From contig NC_092859.1 in assembly GCF_032062135.1 (NCBI RefSeq), forward strand, positions 63,440,241 to 63,504,240: a stretch of DNA of 64,000 nt, in the 5' to 3' direction. Both the position numbers and the translations under genes were made by a program. The notes beneath the pieces were generated by a model. That model ran no database searches and had not been told where the DNA came from. It worked only from the letters and a program-made list of their open reading frames with translations. This document shows positions 56,400 to 64,000 of the stretch, one piece after another (position 1 is the stretch's first letter; each line of letters starts with the position of its first letter). The DNA comes from Pyxicephalus adspersus (lineage: Eukaryota; Chordata; Amphibia; Anura; Pyxicephalidae).

Positions 56400-59300
56400 A
56401 TGTCAGACAGAGAAGTGGCAGGTCATGCACAGAGAAGTGGCAGAGGCCTAAATGGTTCTGGCGCAGGCAGAGGTCGCAGCAGAGTAAGGGGGCGTGTCAG
56501 CAGGAGTCGCAGCGAGAGGTCTGAGCTCCCGGTGTCATCTAGCAGTTGTGTCTTGAACAGTAACCCAGCGATTCTTGATTGGTTAACTCCCCCAGCCAAC
56601 AGTCAGTGGGTTCGTCAGGCACAACCCTTAGTTGGCATGGCCCGGGAGCAGACCCTGTGCCCTCACCTGTTCTCAACCTGCCTCTGTCCTTTGCTGTTCC
56701 CTCAGCCACAGAAGTATTGTATGCTGTGGGCTCAGCTCCACAAAACAGGGAGGACGAGCTAGTAGAGGACAGTCAGCAGCTACTGCCCAGCCAAGATCTG
56801 GAGGAGACATCAGCCGCTTCCTCTGCTAGGCAGGCAAGTAGTGATGAGGAGAGTGGCGTGGGAGGTGGTGTTGCAAGCGGTCAGGCTCCTGACCCAGAGG
56901 CAGTTAAGGAGGACATCAGTGACGTGCATACACTACTCGATGATGATGAAGCCCATCGTACTTGGGAGCCAGGTGAAGAAGGGGCTTCATCATCAGGAGA
57001 AGAGGGTGGCAGCTTGCCCGTGAGGCAACGGCTGAGCCAGCAAGGTGGTAGCAGCAGTGGGGGGTCGGGAGCCAAACGTGCCCGGGGTAAACCACCTGCT
57101 TCGCAGCAGCCTACCTGCCCGGGAAGTAGTGGTGCAGGGGTTCACGGAGGCAGCGGCGGTAGCAGTCAGTCAGTGCGGAGTGTTGGGGGGAAAATCACCT
57201 ACTCGGCGGTGTGGCAGTTTTTTGTTAAGCCGTCGGAGGAGGTTAACATGGCCATATGTAAAATATGTGGGCCGAAGGTGAAGTGTGGCTAGGGGGGCAA
57301 TGTTGGAACCATGGCCCTGCGTCAACATATGCAGCGTCACCATAAAGTGGCCTGGGAGAACTGTGGCTCCGATGTGGTGGTCCAGTCTGCACGCACCGGC
57401 TTTCAGGCAGTCAAGGCTCCACCACCCCAGCCAAAGGTAGCTGTATGTCATTTGCATCTTCTACCAGTCCAGATGACCCTGCTCCTCCTCTCCCTACTCC
57501 TGGTCAGTCATTCTGTCGGCAATCGATCACCGAAGCGATTGCCAAGAGACAACAGTATGCGTGCACTCATCCAACGGAGCAGAAGCTGAATGTGCTCCTG
57601 TCCAAGTTGGTGGTGCTGCAGTCCCTCCCTTTCCAAGTGGTGGACTCTGCACCTTTCAGAGAACTGATGGCTTGTGCCGAGCCGAGGTGGAGAGTCCCAA
57701 GCCGTCATTTCTTTGCGAAAAAGACAGTACCAGCCCTGCACAGATACGTAGAACAGAAGGTGGGCCAGTCCTTGAGCCTGTCGGTGTCTGCCAAAGTGCA
57801 CGGCAGCGCCGACGTGTGGAGCTAAAACTACGGTCAGGGACAATACATGTCCTTTACGGCCCATTGGGTGAATGTGATTCCTGCACAACCACACCTGCAA
57901 CTTGGCCAGGCGTCACTGCTTCCGCCTCTACACTCTCACGCCGCTGGTCCTGCGACAATGTCGGCCTCTGCCTCTTCATCCTCCACTGTGTCCTCAGCCT
58001 CCACTGCAGGGACAATTCACAGCATACCCCTGCCCCTCCAGCATACCACATGTGCAGGGCACGACGGTGTCACGCTGTTCTGCACCTGGTTTGCCTGGGT
58101 GAACTTGCATGGGTGAACTTGCATGCACTTCAGCCACTCGTACACTGCAAAGCACACCCTCCTTGAGCTGCAGCAGCAGAACGGCATCCCCCAACATAGG
58201 CTGATATGCGACATTTCCACCTGTTGGAATTCCACCCTCCATATGTTGGACTGACTATACGAACAGAGAAAGGCCATCAACCAATTCTTGATGATCCAAG
58301 CGGATAGGAGTACTCCCATGTGTAACTTCGATGTCAGCCAGTGGCAGCTCATGCATGACACCTGCCATTTGCTCAGGCCCTTTGAGGAGACCACGTTATT
58401 TGTCAGTCGCCAGGACTATGGGATGAACAACGTCATTCCACTGCTTCATGTCCTGGAACAGATTCTGGTAAATCTGGCTAGTCAGGAGACTGGAGACGTG
58501 GCCTAGATTTCACAGCCACATGAGCCCTGTGGGGGCTGAACTGGAGGATGAGGAGGACATTGGAGCAAAGGCAATGTATAGCGAAATGGGTGGTTTTTCT
58601 ACTCAGGTGACAGGAGAAGAGGAGCAGGAGCAGTCAGAGGAGCAAGAGGGAGATGAGGAAGATGAGGCAGAAGACCCAGACGCACCATGGCAGTATCCAG
58701 TGGAGATGGAAGCAGGGAGTCCCTCCGAGTCACTTGCAGAAATGGCCCGCTGCATTATCACTTGCTTGCTCAGTGACAACCGATTTGTCACCATTCGGCA
58801 GAGGGATGACTTCTGGCTCTCCACCTTGTTGGACCCTCGCTACCGGTCCAAAATGGGGGCCTTTTTTACACCCGCTGAGAGGGAGGACAAACTGAACTAC
58901 TACAGAGACATCCTATGTAGTCAGTTGGCTGCTGCCTATCTGCGCCATCGTCCATCCTCTTGCAGGTCTGACGGGGGGGGGGCCCTCTGCACTCACGTTC
59001 TACTGCCATGGCTGCTGGGGAGGGGTGTGGTGGCAGGAGCAGTACCAGCTCCATCATGCTGGGGAGGGGTGTGGTGGCAGGAGCAGTACCAGCTCCATCA
59101 GCAGCAGCCTGAGTCTAGAGTTGCTGATGAGCAGCTTTCTTCACCCGCATAGTCAACAAACTACTCACCAGCAGCTAGACATAGAGCAAAGCCTGAACCA
59201 GCAGGTGGAGGCATACTTGGAGTACACCCTGCCAGCCGTCATTGAAGATCCGCTGGACTAGTGGGCAGCCAAACTGGATTTGTGGCCGCAACTGGCCGAG

Positions 59301-59494
59301 TTTGCCCTGGAAAGCTGTCCTGCCTGGCCAGTAGTGTGGCATCAGAGTGGGTGTTTAGTGCAGCGGGGGCCATAGTTACCCCAAGAAGAACTCGCATGTC
59401 CACCCAAAATGCGGAGAGACTGACCTTTGTCAAGATGAATCAGGGGTGGATCAGGCAGGATTTCCACCCACCAATGCCTGATGCATCTGATTAG
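56400..59494 (+). pseudogene. hAT (ZBED-type) transposase, many frameshifts
   Basis: Starts MSDREVAGHAQRSGRG with Arg/Gly/Ser-rich low complexity. A long acidic linker follows in the 56579 frame. The BED zinc finger reads YSAVWQFFVKPSEEVNMAIC-KIC, then, after a stop at 57290-57292, ALRQHMQRHHKVAWE (CxxC and HxxxxH pairs present). ALHRYVEQKVGQSLSLSVS and SADVWS near 57815 resemble the first catalytic-Asp region. Next come FDVSQWQLMHDTCHLLRPFE (58328), FWLSTLLDPRYRSKM (58811), and the C-terminal dimerisation block ASEWVFSAAGAIVTPRRTRM with NAERLTFVKMNQGWI, ending at the TAG at 59492-59494. A 44 bp tandem duplication (GCTGGGGAGGGGTGTGG at 59014 and 59058) adds to the breaks. Not functional. Confidence 0.87.
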
Positions 59495-59689
59495 ATGATC
59501 CATGCCGCCTGACCCAAGCCTTGACAAAAGAGACCGGTTTCTTCTGGCTACCTGCCTCAGCTACTAATCTGATGCTGCCGCCTGATGCCACACATTAGAT
59601 GCCAAGTGCTCCTTCTTTCACCCGCCTTCATCAGTGGCTACTGGTATTGCCACCCACCGCCACTCTGTCACCGGGTCACTTTGTGGTCT

Positions 59690-60930
59690 CCTGATGCTGC
59701 TGCTGCTGCCATCTCCACACTTTGTCACCTTGCCACTCTGTGGTCTCCTGATGCTGCTGCTGCCATCTCCACACTGTCACTTTGCCACTATGTGGTCTCC
59801 TGATGCTGCTGCTGCCACCTCCACACTATGTCATTGTGCCACTCTGTGGCCAGTTATCCTTGTGGTAAATTTTATGACACCTCCTGCTCCAAACCCAAAA
59901 GTTACAAGGATCAAGAGGCCCCACTTTCACGGTCTGTATTCATACTGAAAATCCTGATGCTGCCGCCACCCCCACACTATGTCATTGTGCCACTCTGTGG
60001 CCTCCTGATGCTGTCACCACCTTCAAGCTCTGGTATTGTGCCATTCTGTGGCCTCCTGATGCTGTCGCCAACTCCAGACTCTGTCATTGTGCCACGCTGT
60101 GGTCTCCGCCTGATGCTGCTGCTGCCTCCACCTCTAGAGTCTGTCATTGTGCCACGCTGTGGTCTCCGCCTGATCTGTCATTGTGCCACGCTGTGGTCTC
60201 CGCCTGATGCTGCTGCTGCCTCCACCTCTAGAGTCTGTCATTGTGCCACGCTGTGGTCTCCGCCTGATGATGCTGCTGCCGCCACCTCTAGACTCTGTCA
60301 TTGTGCCATTCTGTAGCCTCCTGATGCTGCCGCCACCTCCAGACTCTGTCATTGTGCCACTCTGTAGCCTCCTGATGCTGCCGCCACCTCCAGACTCTGT
60401 CATTGTGCCACTCTGTAGCCTCCTGATGCTGCCGCCACCTCTAGACTCTTTCATTGTGCCACTCTGTGGCCTACGCCTGATGCTGCTGCTGCTGCCACCT
60501 CCAGACTCTGTCATTGTGCCGCTCTGTAGCCTCCTGATGCTGCCGCCACCTCTAGACTCTGTCATTGTGCCACTCTGTAGCCTCCTGATGCTGCCACCAC
60601 CTCCAGGCTCTGTCATTGTGCCACTCTGTGGCCAGTTAACCCTGTGGTAAATTTTATGACACTTCCTGCTCCGAACCCAAAAGTTGCAAGGATCAAGAGG
60701 CCCCACTTTCACGGTCTGTATTCATACTAAAAATCCTGATGCTGCCGCCACCTCCAGACTCTGTCATTGTGCCACTCTGTAGCCTCCTGATGCTGCCACC
60801 ACCTCCAGACTCTGTCATTGTGCCACTCTGTGACTTCCTCATGCTGCTGCCACCTCCACACTCGGTCATTGTGCCACTCAGTGGCCTCCGCCTGATGCTG
60901 CTGCTGCTGCCACCTCAGTCACCCTCTCCA
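59690..60930. repeat. 51 bp minisatellite in hAT 3' region
   Basis: The unit CCTGATGCTGCCGCCACCTC plus a TCTGTCATTGTGCCACTCTGTAG-type half recurs with exact 51-base spacing in places (60320, 60371, 60422) and with variants of 42-60 elsewhere, about two dozen copies. A separate TAAATTTTATGACAC...GTATTCATAC block is interspersed twice (59865-59945 and 60647-60727), a larger ~782 bp duplication. Because 51 is a multiple of three, both strands stay open for 150-190 codons; these are not genes. Confidence 0.9.
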
Positions 60931-61613
60931 CTCTGTCGGGGGGCTCTACTTGTATAAGCGGTTAATAAAACAGGTTCTGTAGACATCTATGTGGAATCAG
61001 CTGATGAGGGTGTAAAAGGAGTGCGCTTCTTCTTGACGATATCATGGACCTGTAAGGCTGAGTTCATACTTGAGGTATTTGGTCAGTTTTGGCCCCGTGA
61101 CTGCCCAAATAAGTGTGCAGTGTTTCTAATAGCGACGCCTGTCATCTGCATGTTATACTGACTCACAGTATTATTTCACTACCACAGCAGACTCCCTATG
61201 CGTGTTACTGCAAAGGCACAGTGTTCTACACCACTATTAAGGCTCTCTGCAGCCTGGAAATAACCGTTTTCTAACACAATTTGTCGCAAGTAAATTGGAT
61301 TTGAAGCAAATCTTTTCGGGAAAATTCGGTGATCCGGCCGAATTGAATTTTCGAGAAATTCGCTCATCTCTAGTCACTTTATTTTCAAAAAATCCTGTAA
61401 CCTTAAAAGTAACAGAGTTGGGTATGTTCGATATATCCTCTTCAAAATATATGTAATTTTAACATCATTCAAGAATACATTTGGCATAGAATACACAGCT
61501 GAACACCTTAGTATGTCATTTTAACCAACAGAAAAGTAGTTGACCTATTAGCAAGCACGTTTATTTGTTACAGACAAGTGTCAGAGAAGTGAGGTGTGCC
61601 ATATTTGGTCCCT

Positions 61614-61652
61614 NNNNNNNNNNNNNNNNNNNNNNNNNNNNNNNNNNNNNNN
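61614..61652. other. Assembly gap (39 N) in Harbinger copy 2
   Basis: Short N run inside the part that corresponds to the gap of copy 1. Confidence 1.
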
Positions 61653-61949
61653 TGCATTTGTGTATTTGGAAATAATGTTTAGCTTTTTGTTAAGGTCATT
61701 ACAGAAATACTTGTAGAGTATTGAGCTGAGACTTCATACTTGATTAGAATCACTTTGACAAATTTACAAACTGGAACATTCTTCAGGGAGTAGATAGCAA
61801 AACTGCATTTGGAGCATACTTGGGCCACATCAAAAGAAACTTAGATAGGTAAAGTGTCAAACTGCGAGGGTCACTAACCTGTGGACAGTGGGCAAACACA
61901 AAATAGAGATTAAGCTATTTTATACAAACAAGCATCTTCACACAGGATA

Positions 61950-62736
61950 CCAACTCAAACCCACACTTGCGATCCAATGTCCTGAAAAAGTTGAGTGAAG
62001 AATGTGAAGAATGTTCTCACCATCCATCTACATACTTCGCCCAGACCGGGCACGGCCACGGGCCACCTTAACAGCCCAGCTAGGGGCGTGGTCCACTTCA
62101 ACAGCCCAGCTACGGGCATGGCCCACCCCAACAGCCTGGCCTTGGGCCTCCACCACGTCCTGGCCTCAGCGACGGGACCCCCCACAGCACGGCCATGGGC
62201 TTCTGCCCACCTCCACATCCTGGCCTCGGCCCCAGGACCCCCTCACAGCATGGCCTTGAGCCTGGCCCACCTCCACATCCTGGCCTCAGCCACGGGACCC
62301 CCCCAACAGCACGGCCACGGGCCGGGCCTACCTCAACATCCTGGCCTTGGTCATGGGACCCCCCCACAGCATGCCTACGGTCCACCTCCACAGCATGGCA
62401 GTTACTTGCCCGCGTTTTAGGAGGTGGGCGGGCAGGGGCATGGGGTGGGCGGCCAGGGGCACTAATTGGCCAGGCAGGGGCACAGGGTGGGCGGGATTTG
62501 CCAACCCAGCCTGTGAATAATCATCTGATTTAGCTGAGAGTGTTGGCCCTGGGATTCAGTTAACATGTTACAGAGATGGTCAACTCTGAACATGTCAGCA
62601 CCCAAAGTGGCCAATTGTTCTTGGACTCATTCTATCAGACGATGCATGGCCGCCGGATGTTGTTGGTTAAATTCTCGGTCCTGGCGATTTTGATTGAGGT
62701 TTTCATATAGAAGCGTAATGACCTGTTTCAAATTAT
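61950..62736 (-). pseudogene. Harbinger accessory gene, last-exon remnant (copy 2)
   Basis: Minus-strand sequence corresponding to 29490-30193 of copy 1, including AACATGTTAACTGAATCCC-type and CATCGTCTGATAGAATGAG segments. The codon that is TAA in copy 1 is GAA here, followed by its own TGA. The proline-rich tail has been changed: the 21 bp array is shorter, and a separate 60 bp array has grown (62100-62400). The upstream exons are deleted. Confidence 0.65.
62095..62400. repeat. 60 bp minisatellite
   Basis: TGGCCTC or CTGGCCTTGG starts at 62161, 62221, 62281 and 62342, each followed by a GGGACCCCCC and an ACAGCA(C/T)GGCC block. Copy 1 has only one or two such units at 29640-29720, so the array expanded in this copy. 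Confidence 0.85.
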
Positions 62737-63789
62737 TAATGATTAGGCTCTTGGCCACTCTGTTTATTTTAGGAAGGGGTTCCTTTCAAACCTCCTCAGC
62801 CTTAATTTGTGGACTAAGCCCCTAAACTGCAGGAAATCGCCTTTCGCAACCGGAAGCGATATCATTCACTGAATGTACAAATAGTCTGTGATGTCAACAG
62901 GAGAATCATGAGTGCACACACAGGTTTCCCAGGATCATGCCATGATGCCTATATCCTGCGTCAGACAGCCCTCCACCATAAATTCATCTCTGGAGAAATG
63001 CCTGAGGGCTGGTTAATAGGTAATGTATAATGTCGTTACTGTAATACAACTAACAGTAGTAAAATCATAAAGACACCTATTATGTTGCTATGTCCTTTTG
63101 CATTGTCAGAATGCCAAGCTATTACCTATATTGTATATATGTCATATTTTATGCTAACATCTAATTTAGCAAATAGTTTATAAATATTGTACAATATTGG
63201 GAGCATGGGGGAAAAATAACTTTCAGATATTCCCGGAACCTCTGGTATAACTTCTATTTTCACAGCTCACAGTACTTCAGTGTGGTAGTCAGTAGTAACA
63301 ATGTCTCCTAACAACCAAAAAGCAATAAAGTGACCGAAGAGCACAACCCTTAGCAACCTTTGTAAAAAAAAGTGTTACACTGCATTCACAGAACACTTAC
63401 TATACCAAAAACGAACACGTATTATGTTTGTCTTTTTACAGCTGACAAAGGATACGGGCAGCTTCCATGACTTATGACAGCTGTACATCAGCCCCGGTCT
63501 GAAGCAGAGCATAATTACAACAAGGCTCTGCATAAAAGCCGGGGGGTTGTGGAGCACACCATCAGGCTGCTAAAAGCATGGTTTCTGTGCTTAGCGCGGC
63601 CCGGAGGTGAGCTCCTGTAAGCACCATGGAAAGCTGCCCAAGCCATCATGGCATGCTGTGTCCTACATAACCTGTGGCTGGACCATGGTGATACCTGGGA
63701 CGTTCCAGAGGAACTCGAGCCAGAGGTACATCAACATCCTCCCTCCAGCTCCCAAAGCACAGCAGAGGGCCATCGTGTCTTTGCGCGTG
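62737..63789 (+). pseudogene. Harbinger transposase remnant (copy 2), first catalytic Asp deleted
   Basis: Exon A keeps the LLATL start and the RIMSAHTGFPGSCHDAYIL part but lost the segment with IDCTHVA. The donor GTAATG (63019) and the acceptor TTTTTACAG (63440) are preserved. Exon B keeps LIADKGYGQLP (second Asp, GAC), then TGA in place of the expected Trp, and VVEHTIRLLKAWFLCLARPG with the Glu. Sequence after 63789 (GTGAGT donor) matches copy 1. Without the first Asp and with a frameshifting deletion it cannot be active. Confidence 0.85.
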
Positions 63790-64000
63790 AGTATTTACAT
63801 ATGGTTACAATGCATGAATTACATATTTCAGCACATCATGTTTGGGTTACAAACCAACCTAGGAGTTAAAGTCATAGCAAGTACATTTTAATCGTCTGGG
63901 AAATAAAATAGCAGACATATTTTTGTAAGAGCTAGACCTTTATGTGACACTTTACAAAAACACATTGCCAAACTAGGGCACAGTGCAATTTAGTTTAGAT

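Larger units (their letters stand above)
55979..61372 (+). mobile_element. hAT transposon with BED finger, degraded
   Basis: The right end, read inverted, is TAGAGATGAGCGAATTTCTC; the left end begins TAGAAATGGAATTCAATCTG. They are related but diverged terminal repeats with the TAGAGATG start common in frog hAT elements. The adjoining octamers (GCAGTAAT at left, GTCACTTT at right) do not match, so the duplication is lost or the left limit is wrong. It encodes the transposase remnant at 56400-59494 and has a long minisatellite 3' region (59690-60930). Confidence 0.75.
61381..64000 (+). mobile_element. PIF/Harbinger transposon, copy 2, internally deleted, runs off window
   Basis: Colinear with 28900-33000 of copy 1. 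Relative to copy 1 it lacks about 1.32 kb (30194-31512) at a junction near 62737 and about 181 bp (31597-31777) at 62820. The left end adjoins the hAT end directly. It continues past position 64000. Confidence 0.82.

Noticed and set aside
60134..60712. 192-codon minus-strand frame and 155-codon plus-strand frame
   Set aside because: Both arise from a stop-free 51 bp repeat; there is no domain, start context or splice evidence.
55979..61372. Functional host ZBED gene
   Set aside because: BED and dimerisation motifs are clear, but many frameshifts and stops plus hAT-like ends show a dead transposon.

Overview
The window looks like intergenic or intronic DNA from a vertebrate, most likely a frog. 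I see no intact host gene. Almost everything I can identify is transposon-derived: three Tx1/L1-type LINEs, a CR1/Rex1-type LINE fragment, two copies of a PIF/Harbinger transposon, a degraded BED-finger hAT transposon, a Tc1/mariner-like insertion, TTAA-flanked elements, MITEs and minisatellites. The anuran assignment is an inference from this mixture (Rex1 tail, GTACGCAGC-ended MITEs, TTAA elements with CCTAGCG or CCACCTGG ends); the species is not determined. Six assembly gaps (N runs) lie at 15642-16350, 29059-29457, 35058-35091, 36646-37567, 42552-42861 and 61614-61652.

Layout. 1-1230: AT-rich satellite with a ~76 bp unit. 1240-3480: GC-richer minisatellite copies around a broken PCED1-like (SGNH esterase-like) gene copy. 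3747-10463: LINE-1 element of this window, plus strand, bounded by a 15 bp target-site duplication, both ORFs broken. 10480-15190: mostly unassigned sequence with a MITE (12899-13092) and a short hAT element with a perfect 8 bp duplication (13720-14082). 15194-21627: TTAA-flanked elements and a minus-strand CR1/Rex1 fragment (17097-18060). 21630-25200: mostly unassigned. 25205-28560: repeats, including the first copy of an unclassified family here called R, and two candidate spliced exons. 28890-34020: Harbinger copy 1, with a minus-strand spliced accessory (Myb-like partner) gene and a plus-strand spliced transposase, then a fragment of another copy. 34690-42551: an inverted R copy split by a nearly intact LINE (34858-41867), which is itself split by a TA-flanked transposon (36497-37631). 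43270-46083: MITEs in unassigned DNA. 46848-48254: a foldback-like element with ~190 bp inverted arms and inverted arrays of ~165 bp units. 48256-54935: a TTAA-type element, then an R copy split by a third LINE (48977-54291). 55979-61372: degraded hAT transposon with a 51 bp minisatellite tail. 61381-64000: Harbinger copy 2, internally deleted, running off the window edge.

How the parts work together. The autonomous functions are a LINE ORF1/ORF2 pair (RNA-binding protein plus endonuclease and reverse transcriptase) and a Harbinger pair (DDE transposase plus DNA-binding partner). Copy-to-copy comparison inside the window supports precise statements: two LINE insertions have exact target duplications, the third an approximate one; a TA insertion falls cleanly in a LINE reading frame; five minus-strand Harbinger exons keep compatible phases; and the second Harbinger copy lost its first catalytic aspartate by an internal deletion. 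The least familiar structures are the foldback-like element, the inverted-repeat unit carrying a PCED1-like pseudogene, and the spliced proline-rich exon pair at 28235-28550.
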